From assembly GCA_034770075.1 (NCBI GenBank), contig CM068379.1, forward strand, positions 20,831,506 to 20,895,505: 64,000 nucleotides of DNA, given 5' to 3'. The notes beneath the pieces are model-generated. The model did not search any database, was not told where the DNA came from, and saw only the letters and a program-made list of their open reading frames with translations. Position 1 is the stretch's first letter. Every line of letters begins with the position of its first letter. The position numbers and the translations under genes were made by a program. The stretch comes from Aralia elata. Lineage: Eukaryota; Streptophyta; Magnoliopsida; Apiales; Araliaceae. Positions 12,533 through 24,488 of this stretch are shown one piece after another.

Positions 12533-13350
12533 CACTACAAAAAAATGGGGCTTCAGCAACAACCACTTTTCGTTGCTAAAGGTGTCAAATTTCGTTGCTA
12601 AAGGGTTTTGGCAACGACTTTACTGTCGTTGCGTCTTTCGTTGCGCAATGAGCGTTGCTAATTGTTCCGCAACGAACATATATTTTTCGTTGCCAAAACT
12701 AATACATTTTGCAATGAAATTTGGCTTTCGTACAGAGACATCGATCCTTTAGCAACAAAATGTATTGTTGCAGAATAATTAAAATGTCGTTGCTAAAAAC
12801 CCTATTTCATTGCAAAAGCCTGCTAATTGGCAACGAAATGAACTCTTTTTTTTTGCAACGCCATGCATTTTCGTTGCAATTGACACCATTTTGCAACGAC
12901 ATGTTTCGTTGCAGTAAATTATGAAAATTGTTGCCTAAGCTTGCTTTCGTTGCGGAATGTAAACTTTTTAGCAACGATTTTCGTTGCTGATTATATTATT
13001 TGACGACATTATGCTGAATCAGCAACGAAAATGTTTGTTGCTGGTTATTTTTCAATAGCAACAAAAGTCGTCGATTAGCAACGACATTATATGTTGTCGT
13101 TTCTTTATATGTGCAACGAAAGTTGATATGATTTGCAACGATAAAAAATGTTACCTTTTATTTTTGTATTAGCAACAGTATCCTCTCCGTTGTTATTAGG
13201 TTAATTTTTCGTTGCCAAATATTATATTTTTAATGCCATTAGCAACGAAAATTTGTTGCTAAATGTATAAAAAATTGTTGCTATATTAAAACTTGTTCAA
13301 TGCTTTGGTAACGAATTATATTGTTGCCAAATCAAAATTTGACATTCTTT
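12533..13350. repeat. CACTA A left subterminal repeat region
   Basis: Roughly two dozen copies of GCAACGA or its complement TCGTTGC in both orientations across about 800 bp. In En/Spm elements such motifs are the binding sites for the TNPA-type accessory protein. Confidence 0.85.
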
Positions 13351-13360
13351 TTGTGTACCT

Positions 13361-13886
13361 GGCTGGCTCAATGTCCCCATTGCAAATAATGGCAAAAATA
13401 CAAAAAACTAAAATATTATTAACTTAATAAAATCATCCACTACATAATTATTCATTATCTTTATAATTAACCATCTAAAGCTACCACAGTTCTTCAATCA
13501 AAGTATATATCTACATATATAGAGAGAGTACACTTCATAATTTCGTCCCTTGTCTTCCGTAAACGTAGCACGAAAATTTGATACCCAGTATTGTAAGGCA
13601 GTTCGTAGAAGCAGTCTTCCTGCACATATTTAAAAATAATAGCAAGTCAGAAAAATGTAGCAAATAGGTCACTAGAGGCACTTACTTAATGTCAAAATCA
13701 AAGACAATAGAGTTGCTACGTGGTACTAATGTACACCGTATTGCTCATGAGCAGAAAAAGACAAATAAATAACATATAGGAAGTAATTGTGTGACTTATA
13801 CTTATACCTGTCACATTGAGGAAAGAACTAGTGTCGCAAGCATAATGTAAGTGGCGCTTTTCAAGTAATGAGTCAAAAACTGTTAC
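13361..13886. other. CACTA A interior, left of the RAD1-like exons
   Basis: No recognised exon. A short minus-strand open stretch follows an AG at about 13620 down to 13530, but its peptide was not recognised; it may be 3' UTR or an exon of another captured gene. Confidence 0.4.
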
Positions 13887-14167
13887 CTGTAAGAGACTTG
13901 ACGATCACAATGGAATGCAGTCAACAGATCAGTATTTGCATAATACATGAAGTCAATCTGCAAGAAAGACATAGGTCAAAGTGCTAAGAGGTTAAACCCC
14001 TGGCAACATATGTTTGCTCGTTATTGAAGGACAACTGGACAACCAACCTGCAAGTCCCCATGGCCTTCACCTTTAAATATAACAGACGGAGGAACTGGTT
14101 GCAGGCTTATCTGGATGCTTGATCCGGGCCATTCTAGATCATCAATAGCTTCCTTCAATGCTGCCGA
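13887..14167 (-). pseudogene. RAD1: Captured RAD1-like checkpoint clamp exons
   Basis: Two exons on the minus strand. The first (14167-14048, 120 nt, after a CAG acceptor and before GTTGGT) encodes 40 residues including LKEAIDDLEWPG and VIFKGEGHGDLQ. The second (13957-13887, 71 nt, acceptor CAG, donor GTAACA) continues with IDFMYYANTDLL and AFHCDRQVSYR. This is the order and spacing of the second PCNA-like half of RAD1, a subunit of the 9-1-1 DNA-damage clamp. The exon expected next was not found, and no earlier RAD1 exons are present, so this is a fragment. Its position inside CACTA termini indicates transduplication from a host gene. The match is from memory of the family, not a search. Confidence 0.7.
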
Positions 14168-15188
14168 CTGGGGATTAATCGCCATAAGTCGAAAGTTTAA
14201 TTTTGCTTTAATAAAAAGAGAGAAAATAGTGGAACATAGCATTTTAACACCAATTCTAAGATTGCAATAATAAATGACTAGGGCAGAAAAAATAGGCCAA
14301 CTATACGGAATGATAAACAATCAAGTAATGAAAATGCCAAAATAACCATGACTAAGCTTGCCACTCCAATCAAAGGCTAAGTTTACTGTTGATGCCCGTT
14401 AAACAACGATGTAACATGAGACTGGGACATTTGTAAGCCAGAAAATGAATGAACTTGTCAAAAGTGAAGTGAAAGATGATTATGAAATGAACTTCCCTGA
14501 CAATTCCAAGAAGTATGATGTATTTCATTTGTGAAAAATAAAACAAAGAAAAGAAATTTAAATAATGGAAAAAAGAAAACAAAATAAACAAAGAAGAAAA
14601 TGTTTGATGTGATAAGATTATGCAGAGTAGCTGCTGAAACACAACTAAACATCCAAATTTGTAAGGTTTAATGTCGTAAACACTTTTATCGTTCTATACT
14701 TCTACCATGTTCTACATTTTCTGAGACAATAATAAAGATACTACTTTTAGTTTATAAACTTTGAGGCCTCAACTTTTAACATATAGGAAGTACACCATCA
14801 GTAGGATCAACTAGAAGTAAGGAGTACAGAGCATCACATAAATAAATAACATATAGGAAGTAATTGTGTGACTTTATATGAAATTGTTCTTTGGTAGATA
14901 AATCTAAAGAGAATTTTCGATTTGAAACCCAAAATCTATAGAAGTTTCTTGGCCCAAAAAGAATATCAAGACAAATATCAAAAACATCCATGCATTTTAA
15001 CATTCATGTGCGTGTGTGTACTGTGTACTCTTTTGTTTCAGGTATTTGACATGAACTTGATCAAAATTTACAAGGAAATCATGACGGGGGCCAAATCAAT
15101 CCATAAACAAAAGAAAAATAAATATATTCGTTAAGTAGGAGACACCCAGAAAAACAGCCAAACTTAACATTAGGAAGAGCAAACATAC
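14168..15188. other. CACTA A interior between captured exons
   Basis: AT-rich, intron-like sequence. On the minus strand it would be the intron joining the NT-C2-like exon (donor at 15188) to the RAD1-like exon (acceptor at 14168). No other coding signal was recognised. Confidence 0.45.
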
Positions 15189-15266
15189 ATGTGTAGCATG
15201 AAATTGCAGCCGAAAGACAACTTTTACTTTTGTCTTCTCAAGCTTCCACTTGGTGATCCTTGACAT
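15189..15266 (-). pseudogene. Captured first coding exon of an NT-C2-domain protein
   Basis: ATG at 15264-15266 (minus) opens 26 codons containing WKLEKTKVKVVF and RLQFHATH, ending at a GTATGT donor. This is the start of the N-terminal C2-like (NT-C2/EEIG1-EHBP1 type) domain found in plant coiled-coil proteins, whose first intron falls at this phase-0 position. Only this exon is recognised. It lies upstream of the RAD1-like exons on the same strand, so a transcript could join parts of two unrelated genes. The assignment rests on remembered family sequence. Confidence 0.6.
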
Positions 15267-16620
15267 TACTGCGGAATCAATTTACCATCAGCTGCAAATC
15301 CTCAAGCTGCCCATTAAGTCCAGATCAATCCAGAAACTTCAGTAACCATCCTACCTTCATTTTAGCAATTCAATTTAATAGTGGTACCAATAATGAGGAA
15401 GAAAATGTTGTTTTTAGATGACAGAATATAACCCTAGGATTACAAATGTCAGCTTATGAGCCCATCACAGTGCAGAAACTACTTGTGATAGGAACATGGG
15501 ATGGGCATATCACATATGATTCATAAACCACACTTAAAGAAAGAAATCAAAGATCTAGAAATAACTTCTAGACTCACTTGTTAATAATAATAATAATAAC
15601 TTCTAGAATTAGCAGCACTATGTTAAAAGAATGTCCTAATGCTCAAAATTAGAATTTCTCACTTGAGGAACTCTAAAGCTAAAGTAATTGAAACCAACCA
15701 AAATAGAACCCATTTCAGAATCTACAGAACTCCTAAATACAAATTCAATTAAATAACATCTATAAATATGGGTTTACAATTAATTAATACATGAAAGAAC
15801 AAAAACAAAAAGCAAAGTTGAAAGGTTAAAAGAAAAACACATACGATATGCATGTTGTTCTTATGGAAAATGATTATTACTTACTATTAGAAAAATGTAG
15901 ATTTACTATTTTACAATACATGCAAACAGAGAAACATTGAAACAATAACATGCACATATTTTAAGGAGTGATGTATGCATACATGCCTCACTTGATGAAA
16001 ACTCTCTACCAGAAAATTCATGAATCGCAAGTTGCCAATATATCGATTCCCCCAACAACGATTCTTGATAAATAATAAAAATAATTCATAAGCAAGAGGG
16101 GGTATTAATCTTACCACCACCACTACCCCCACACACATAAAAAAATAAAAAAATAATAAAAAATAAAAAAGGATCGTTATCAAAAAGATAACCATCAAGG
16201 ACATATAGACCAAATTTGTGTTTCCCTGCACCTCAACTAATAGGACGAACAGTGCATAATGTGCATACCCTAAAGATATTTGTCATACACGTTTACAATA
16301 ATACAATGTATAAGTAAAAAGACTAGCTCATTAACTCTGTATAGTAGGAAAGAGACTCATCTGTATGTTTAACTTTAAATAGAGACTCTGTAGATGTAAT
16401 AACTCTGTCCTCTTCCCATCAAATAATCCCAAATTAAGTCACCTTTTCTGAAGTTTGGATACTCGTAATCCAAAACTTTAGCCACACCATACCCCAATAT
16501 AGGCAGCACGAAATTAACAATGAGAGCCAGTAATTGACAAATTGAACAAATTAATCTGAATATGAATGAATAACACCTAGTAAACAAATTAATTTGAAAG
16601 TAAATTCGACTAATAGCAAT
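15267..16620. other. CACTA A interior upstream of the NT-C2-like exon
   Basis: AT-rich sequence with no recognised gene. It probably includes a 5'-UTR intron or upstream DNA acquired with the captured exon. Confidence 0.4.
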
Positions 16621-16990
16621 TAATTCAATTTACTTACTGAGTACAGAAGGAAAAGCTAATTTTCTCCGCGAGAACTCGCTGCTCAGTGAAAACTGGAGCT
16701 CAATGAAATTTGTAGCGAGGGGGCGCCTTTTATGCCGCCACTACTGTTAGGGTTAGAGGAAGTAGAGAGAGAGGGGAAAGAGATGTGCTGCAGATGTGAG
16801 TGAGGGAGTTGAGTCGCCGACCTAGAAGAAAGATTAAGGGGACTTGCTATCGATCTTGAGCCGCCGCGGTTTTTTCTTTTTTCTTACTATGCGGCTGCTA
16901 AAATGAGTGGGAGAGTTAGGGGAGGGACGCGATGTGGGAAAGAGGGTAGATCTGAGTGAGAGAACTGGGAAGGGAAGATTTTTGGGGCTA
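16621..16990 (-). promoter_or_regulatory. GC-richer block, possible captured promoter and 5' UTR
   Basis: The only GC-rich stretch inside CACTA A (around 16660-16980), with GA-rich tracts on the plus strand (CT-rich on the minus strand), as is common in plant 5' UTRs. It lies upstream of the NT-C2-like ATG on the same strand. No TATA box or start site was assigned. Inference only. Confidence 0.35.
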
Positions 16991-18283
16991 ATATTAACCC
17001 ATATATATAATTAAATATTTATCTATATGAAATATTTGAAATTGTAGTTAGAGTTGAGAAGATTTTTGGGGCTAATATTTTAATTTTTGTGTTTATTTTT
17101 TTATTGCTAGTATTTTATTTACCTTTGTATTAGAGTTTGTTTTTTTATGAGATAATTGATTAATTCTATTTTAGTAATATTGTAACTCAATTTTATTATG
17201 TTTTAGTTCATAAAAATGAATTTTTAAATTTTTTTATTAATTACTAATAATATATATATATATATATATACGGTATTAATTAGTATTTCTTTAAATGAAA
17301 TCAAACCGTAAATGACTACGGTTAAACTATATAAAATCACTCGTGGCCAAATCAGTTTATCATGATACTGTTACCAAGTTAGACATCTAATATATTATTT
17401 AGTTTTAGTAATAACCAAATTACTCATTAGTTATAACGAAAATTCTAAATATTAAAATTGTAATTTCAATTACTTAGGAGTAAGGGTGTAAGAGTCGAAC
17501 TAAACCGAACCGAGAGTTGCTTGGATTTGACTCGAAAATGTATGATTTGTACCTCTATATAATTCTAAAAATATTTATGTATATATGTATACCAAATATA
17601 GTTTATAATTTTAAACTTTAGTTAATGTAATTAAAATGATTAACATGTACCTTTAATAGAATATATACTTAAAATTTTAAAAATTATTTTATATTCAAGC
17701 AAAGTAATGAAGAATTTTTCTCTATCAAAATAATTGTCACTAATTACATATTGTGAATAAAATTTATTTCATAAATAAAAATTTTCTTCATTAGTCCCTC
17801 ACAAAAAAGGCTTATTTGGGAAGGAACCAATTCACTCACAAAATTTCCTTCGCAAGAGCCCCAATTTCTTGTAGTGAGCACACATATGCATATACTTAAA
17901 TAAATAATAAAACAAACAAGTAGAATTCAATTATGACTCAAACAAACATATAAACTTTTGAACAATTTTTAATGAAGTATGTTATTAGTAATATAATTTT
18001 ACGAAAAAAAACTAAAAAATATTAATAACATTTTATCGGTCCATAAAATTAAAACGAAAGATTATAACAACTTTCATTAAATTGGTTACTAATTTATTAA
18101 AGAAAAATCAAACGAATAATTGTACTCTCAAAAATTATAAAATGGTCATTATCTTTAATTTTCATCCGAAAAAACGGACGGAATGCTGACTGTGCATATT
18201 TTTGCTGACGTGGAGCTGGGCTTGCCATGCTTAAAAATTATTTAAAAAAAATGTTGCTCACAAGTATCAAACTCCAAACCTCT
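16991..18283. other. CACTA A interior, AT-rich non-coding
   Basis: No supported gene. Contains a TA run at 17249-17270. Confidence 0.5.
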
Positions 18284-19320
18284 CCAAACTAGAAACCTTA
18301 TATTCCAACAAAAGCCACTGAACCAACTACCTATCATGCTAGAATTTATGTAACACTAATATTTAAACCACCTAGCATCGTTTCTAAAAAATAAAAATGG
18401 GACTCTTTTTTTTGTGTGTGGAATGGACAGTGTAATAATATATGCAATAATGAACTAGAGGGATGCAGTAGATCCAATTATCCAAAGAACCCAACTTATC
18501 TACCAAGACTTGTCATCCCCCAAATAAAAGAACAGATAAGGTGAATCATAACAGTATTAAGTTGGGCTTATGTAACAGTTTTTCTTAGGGTCCAAGGTTC
18601 TCTCTCTCTCTCCCAATCAAATATTGGTTCAAAGGTCAATTTCAACCTTTGCTTTAATCTTTTCCAAAGGGATTAATCAACCTAGCCCAATTTAACTAGG
18701 CCATAATATCTCGTGTATATATAGTCCACAGACATAGGCCCATGATCCTACTGAAGCTTTGGATTTAAACTGGAGGATAGATATATATTGGATAAATACG
18801 TAACAGTCGAAAACTCCTTGTATTCATGTTACGTATACCACTTTATTGAAATTTGAAAATTGGATTTTTATGAAAGGAAAGAGAAATATTAATGTTTGAA
18901 TTCGTTATTTTTTTTGAATTTATTTAAAGTAGATACATTTGGTAGAAAAATGTTAGAAATATCGAATTTTAGATCTCAAATAATGTTAAAGGTAGCTCTA
19001 AGTGGAAGTTACTTTCATAGAATCATAATACTCCATCCCTTTCACGGAAAGAGTTTTACTTAAAAATATCTAAAAAATTAAATAAACTCACATCATATTA
19101 TTATTTTAATTATTTAAAATTTATTATTATTATTACAATAATAATTATTACAATTATTATTATTATTACAATTCCTAGTACAGTGACCAAAAAGTGTATT
19201 ATCTCATCTTCACATGCATAGAAACGATGTTAGGTGGTTTAAATATTAGTGTTACATAAATTTTAGCATAATAGGTAGTTGATCTAGTGGCTTTTGTGGA
19301 ATATAAGGTTTCTAGTTTGG
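18284..19320. repeat. Inverted repeat pair, SINE-like arms
   Basis: The arm at 18284-18385 is the reverse complement of 19220-19320 with few mismatches, separated by about 834 bp. Read as at 19220-19320, the arm contains TAGTTGGTTCAGTGGC-like text resembling a pol III A box. In the left copy (minus strand) it is followed by a GAGTTTGATACTT-like B box, suggesting a tRNA-derived SINE inserted twice in opposite directions. Alternatively these are the TIRs of a 1-kb nested DNA element. No TSD was resolved. Confidence 0.5.
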
Positions 19321-19920
19321 ATGCTCTGCAGTGTTCTTGAAGTACAATGTAGTGCTCATTTGATCTGTTTTGGCCTTATGCTCTTGTATTGTCTTAGAAT
19401 CTGAGTTTCACTGTTTGTCATGTTGAGTTCCCTTTCTTGACATTTTGTATCGATCTGGGGAATGCCCCTAAGTATATGTATCTCTTTTCTCTTATATACA
19501 TTTAAATTTATCAAAAAATAAATTAAATAATATGGAACAACTTATAAGTACAATTTATACAACTTATATGTACAATTTATATTAGTAAATTTTAATTGAT
19601 TTTTATGATCAATTATGAATGATGATGTATTTGATATGTCTCCCATTTATGATATGTATTTTTACAACTTTAAATGGTTGTGATTTGTTAGTAATTGGTC
19701 AATATTTTTTTATTTTTACTTTTTATAAATAAATTGAATAAATTGTTTATTAGGTGATTGACATTCGAATTTGGATATTTGAATACTTTGTTTATTCGAA
19801 TAAAAAATAGAAACGAATATTTTCCGCATTTGGACATAATTTTTAAATACTAAATACGAATATTTTTTGACAATTCTCCGAATACCGAATATGGTCTTAC
19901 AAAAACATGCTTATTGGGAT
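19321..19920. other. CACTA A interior, non-coding
   Basis: No ORF recognised. The stretch 19330-19500 reads like a retroposon or gene 3' end (ordinary-complexity sequence turning AT-rich) but could not be assigned. Confidence 0.35.
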
Positions 19921-20530
19921 TATCTTAATTTAAGGCAACATTTTAATAGTCGTTGCAAAAAGTTGTATAAAATATGCAACGAAAATAAAAATTGTTGCCA
20001 ATGAATGTGGTCCATATTAGGCAACGAAATATAGCAACAAAAAAACTTTCGTTGCCCACGATGAGGAGAAATCAAGTGGTTAGAAATTTTGCAACGAATT
20101 TCTAACGAATTTTGTTTCTAAATTTTGCAACGACTTATGAATTTCGTTGCACAAAGTGAAAGCCTGACACAATCTACAACGAAGGACAAGTTTCGTTGCT
20201 AAACATACACTTTTAGCAACGACTTATAAAGTCGTTGCCTGAAAAATCGTTGCTAAAGCCCCATTTTTAGCAACAAAAAAAACTTTCGTTGCTCACGATG
20301 ACGGGAAATTAAGTGGCCGAAAATTTTGCAACGAATTTCTAACGAAACTTTTTCCCGCCAATGAATTAGCAACGAAATTTTGCAACGACTTATGAATGTC
20401 GTTGCAAAAAGCGAAAGCCTGACACAATCTGCAACGAAGGACAAATTTCGTTACTAAACATATACTTTTACCAACGACTTATAAAGTCGTTGCCCGAAAA
20501 TCGTTGCTAAAGGCCCATTTTTTTGTAGTG
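19921..20530. repeat. CACTA A right subterminal region with tandemly duplicated end
   Basis: GCAACGA/TCGTTGC motifs recur throughout. A unit of about 240 bp is present twice: about 20035-20265 and about 20270-20520. Both contain 'actttcgttgc', 'gaaagcctgacacaatct' and 'cgacttataaagtcgttgc'. The inner copy also ends in 'gctaaagccccattttt', like the real terminus, so the end region appears tandemly duplicated with only the outer copy keeping GTAGTG. Confidence 0.75.
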
Positions 20531-20533
20531 TAC

Positions 20534-22098
20534 GTTATACGAATATAACAGAATATATGAAACTGCAAATGGATTTTCACCCGTCATGCGGTAATTCGCG
20601 TAGAAAGATTATTTCCACAAAAGATTAATAAGTAATGAATACGAAGGGTTATTCACCAGGCATGCGTCAATCCGCACGGACAGGTTATACCCACAGATTA
20701 ATAAGGAATGAATACAAAGGGTTATTCACCAGGTACGACACTCGTATATACAGGTTATCCTCACAGAATAATAAGGAATGAATACAAAAGAATATTCACT
20801 AGGCATGCGTCATACCACACGGACAGGTTATCCCCACAAATTAATACAGAATGAATAACAACCTTTATGAGTATAATATCACTTATGAACATGAAAGCAA
20901 ATGATATTATATATGAGTATGAAAAAAATGATATTCCCTACCTTCGTTAATAAAATATTGGATGTTGCTTTCTATGAAGTTTACTAATTTTGGATAATAC
21001 TAGTATTCTCACAAATACTCACAATAGCCTAGCACACTTATAGAACTTAAGAAATTTAGAGAGAAAAATGAAGTATAAGCAAGTAAGGAAGTTATGATTT
21101 TTCTTATACTAAACCCCCCTATTTATAGTAAAATGTAATCAATATCTACCACACATTAATTATCACACTCTTTTTATATCATCCATCCATTTTTTCTTCA
21201 ATTTATATCATCCATCCATTTTTTCTTTAATCTATATCATCCATTCATTTTTTATTTAATCTATATCATCCATCCATTTTTTCTTTAATCTATATCATCC
21301 ATTCATTTATTCAAAAAGATTAATCCATTATCAAAAGATAATTCCATTATCAAAAAGATAAAACCATTATAAAAAATAACTCCATTATCACAATAAATCC
21401 CTTTTTCTGTATTATTGTGTTAAATGTATTAATATCACCAATAGCATATACTCGCAATACTGACAACTAGATTATTCCCAAGAAAGAGGGGGCCTTCCAT
21501 AAAAATGGCGCGTAATTAAATAACCCATTTTCTTGACAGAATTTCTAGACATTATCAATAATGCTAAAATATCCTATCAAATAATATGAGTTACAGTGTC
21601 GTGACAAATAATAAAAATATTATGCAGATACTACTGTAACAATTATTAAATCAAGATACTGTGCAATTGCTACTTTATCAATTATTGAATCAATAATATA
21701 AAATACTGTGCGACACCGTGTGCTACTGTGGAATACCGTGTGCTACTGTGGAATAACGCATTTTACTGTTCTTTTTATCACCGGGTATTTCAACAGTTAT
21801 CGGTTAAAGTTTTGCCGCCAATTTCTATCACTTTCTATATCCGACAGTTAACTCGTTGTGGGGCCCACTATCATTGACAATATTGCCATTTCGGCGCCGT
21901 CGTACGGTACCGAATATAATATTTCCCGACAGAAAGAATACTCTCCGACAAAAGGAATATTCCCCGACATACTGTTTATCAGATAATTTGCATGTAACAC
22001 CCTTAACTATCATTTATAACAATTAAGCACTTCACTATTTAAAAAAATAATCATAAAGAAAATAATAAACTTTTATTTCATAAAGTCGGGATCTTACA
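20534..22098 (-). repeat. Tekay A 3' LTR, second segment
   Basis: Continues the LTR after the CACTA and ends TTACA at 22098. Contains three to four 75-80-bp repeats built on 'aataaggaatgaatac…ggttattcacc' (20570-20870), a minus-strand TATA box (CTATAAATAGGG, about 21110-21125), and roughly 30-bp units of 'catccatccattttttcttt' (21175-21310). Confidence 0.93.
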
Positions 22099-22111
22099 AT
22101 CTCCCCTTCTT
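22099..22111 (-). other. Tekay A polypurine tract
   Basis: On the minus strand AAGAAGGGGAGAT abuts the 3' LTR; it is equivalent to 42783-42795 in Tekay B with one substitution. Confidence 0.85.
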
Positions 22112-24299
22112 ATGAAATTTCGTCCCCGAAATTTACGTAGGTACCTGGCATATCGAAGAGGTGAGGATACCTTGTTCTCACTTCAGATTCTAACTCCCAG
22201 ATTATTTCCTCTATATCATGGTTTCTCCATAAAACTTTGACTCGATGTATAACCTTTGATCGTAGAATTTGTTCTTTCTTATCCAAGACCTTGACAGGTA
22301 TCTCTTCGTACGTTAAATCCTCTACTTTCTCGTCTGGTTCTAATTCAATAGTGTGGTTTGGATCTTTCATATATTTACGTAGCATGGATATGTAAAAAAC
22401 ATTATGAACACGAGACATGCTTGGTGGTAAGGCGAGTCTGTAGGCCACAGTTCCTACTCGATCGAGGATTTCAAATGGACCGATAAATCGAGGGTTGAGC
22501 TATCCTCTCTTTTCGAATCTTGTATCTCCTTTCCATAGAGTAACACATAAGGATACATGGCCTCCGATTTTGAATTCATCATCCCTTAAATGAAGATTAA
22601 CATAACTCTATTGACGATCTTGTGCTGCTTATATACGTTGCCATCTTCACGTGGGTTCGTGGAGTCTTTAACTCTATATTCATCCTTTGTAAGTCATCCA
22701 AAATGGGCCTTTACGTTGTCAGCATCGTACTCGTACTTGCATACGTTCTTCTACGCAATGCGTTAGCTACTACGTTCGCCTTTCCAAGATGGTATTGAAT
22801 GGTATGGTCGTAATCCTTCAATAGCTCGAGCCAACGTCATTGTCGCATGTTGATTTTCTTCTGGGTGAAGAAATATTTGAGGCTTTTATGATTTGCATAG
22901 ATTTCTAGTTACTCTCATCTTTCTTCTTTACGAATAAAATAGGAGCACCCCAATGTGATGTATTCGACCGTATGAAGCCGGTATCTAATAACTCCTGTAG
23001 TTGGGTTTTTAACTCCAGAAAATTCAATAGGAGCCATACATGTAGGGTCTTATAAATGGATTTTGTATTGGGTTCAAGGTCGATACAAAATTCGATTTTG
23101 CGGTCTAGGGGTAGGCCATGAAGTTCTTCGAGAAATACGTCAGAAAACTTAATAACAATAGAAATATCATTCAAATCTGACGTATTTTTGTTTAAATCAG
23201 TTACATGGGCTAAAGAAGCTTGACATCCGTTTTTCAATAAACGAATGACTTTGTGACAAGAAATGACGGTTATTGATTTCAACGGTTTGGTTGTTTGAAT
23301 TCGCATAATAGGTTGATTAGGAAAATGAAAACTAATGACCGACTTGAATCAAACAAGATTTATAGACTGTAGATGTAACGAATGTTTGTCCCAATGGTGT
23401 TTCAACAAATAAGTCAAAATTTAATTTATCAGGGGTTAAGTTTAAACGTTGGGCACAAGCAGATAAAATAAAAGAGTGGATAGAACTAGTATCTAATAAG
23501 GTATAGACTCGCAAGAGTTTATGATTAGCTCACCGGTTATGACGTTATCTGGTTGTAGTATTTCTTTCTCCCGCTCCACTAATTGAGCCTTATCCACGAC
23601 ATCCGAATATAGACAAATTTTATGAGAAACAAGATACTTACGAATTTCTGGTTTCAAACCTCGTAAAAACATTCATGTCATTCGTTCCTCAGTGTCCACC
23701 AAATGAGACGTAAATCGAGACAGCTCAGCAAACTTGGCTTCGTATTGCGATACTGTCATGTTGTTCTGTTCCAGTTTGATGAATTCTACCTCCTTTATAT
23801 GGCGAATACTCTCCGGAAAATACTTCTCGTTAAATAATTCTTGGAATTCGACCCAAGACATCTGGAGTGCTGAGTGACGAGTACGTTTCACGGATTCCCA
23901 CCAATGATCCGCTTCTCCTCGTAGCATAAAAGTGGCGAAAGGAACCTTTTGTTTATTAGTGCAACGCAGTATATCGAATATCTTTGTCAATTATTTCAGC
24001 CACGCCTCTGCCTTGAGTGGGTCCGGCTTGCCGAAAAATTTAAGTGGTCCTAACTCTTTGAACTGTTTGGCAGTGACCATTTGTACGTTACCAGCGTTTC
24101 CACCAGTATTATAGACAGGAGCTCTTCTCGCCTGGTTCTGCATGAATTGCATGAAGTTCCTAAAAATTTCATCATTCATTCTGTTGTTAGCATCATGATT
24201 GGCATCATGATGTTCTGAGTTTGCACCCACATTATTTGTGGCTTCCTAATTTTCAGCCACACTTGTCTCACAGTGAATCTCTTGGTTTTCAGAAGCCAT
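22110..24299 (-). pseudogene. Tekay A gag-pol remnant with two internal deletions
   Basis: ATG at 24297-24299. Recognisable in order: gag (24230-23673) with in-frame stops near 24247 and 23991; protease fragment (23514-23332, the usual DTGS reading DTSS); RT N terminus to the VKKKD motif (23306-22905); then an abrupt jump to the RNase H segment SLKYFFTQKK (about 22900-22640), so most of RT is missing; then a jump past the integrase to the C-terminal chromodomain-like end (VKVLWRNHD, 22448-22110). Tekay B supplies the intact order for comparison. The fragments keep good similarity, so the deletions are more striking than point decay. Confidence 0.93.
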
Positions 24300-24474
24300 T
24301 CTGAAATGTGATCACAAAACAAATATAGTTAAAGAAATAGACATACAACATCTTGTTCCTATAGCCAAACCAATTAGCAAAAATAGCTTAGGTAGGACAC
24401 ACTAGCGAAGGATTTTACTCGTATCTCCCCTCCTAGTTCTAATCCCAGATCTCTACCAAAGATCATATCCCTAA

Positions 24475-24486
24475 GCTCTGATACCA
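24475..24486 (-). other. Tekay A primer binding site
   Basis: Minus-strand TGGTATCAGAGC, complementary to the initiator Met tRNA 3' end, lies two bases from the 5' LTR. Confidence 0.9.
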
Positions 24487-24488
24487 AC

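Larger units (their letters stand above)
12533..20530. mobile_element. CACTA A: non-autonomous CACTA (En/Spm) element with captured gene pieces
   Basis: 7998 bp. Termini are CACTACAAAAAAATGGG and its inverted copy CCCATTTTTTTGTAGTG, with 3-bp TSD TAC (12530-12532, 20531-20533). The empty site 'gatacgttatac' is preserved in the other Tekay A LTR near 25711. Both flanks hold dense subterminal GCAACGA/TCGTTGC motifs. No TNP2 or TNPA coding sequence was found. The interior instead holds host-gene-like pieces: RAD1-like exons (13887-14167), an NT-C2-like first exon (15189-15266), a GC-rich promoter-like block (16621-16990) and an inverted repeat pair (18284-19320). It needs transposase in trans. 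Confidence 0.93.

Noticed and set aside
14370..14652. Hydrophobic Phe-rich minus ORFs in CACTA A
   Set aside because: AT-rich intron-like sequence giving Phe/Leu runs; no homology recognised.
18300..18340. Possible tRNA gene in the inverted-repeat arm
   Set aside because: Only A/B-box-like text; no cloverleaf or anticodon arm could be drawn, so SINE-like at most.
20560..20870. Regular direct repeats resembling an array
   Set aside because: Units of about 75-80 bp are degenerate, contiguous rather than spacer-separated, inside a plant LTR and repeated in all sister LTRs; not a CRISPR.
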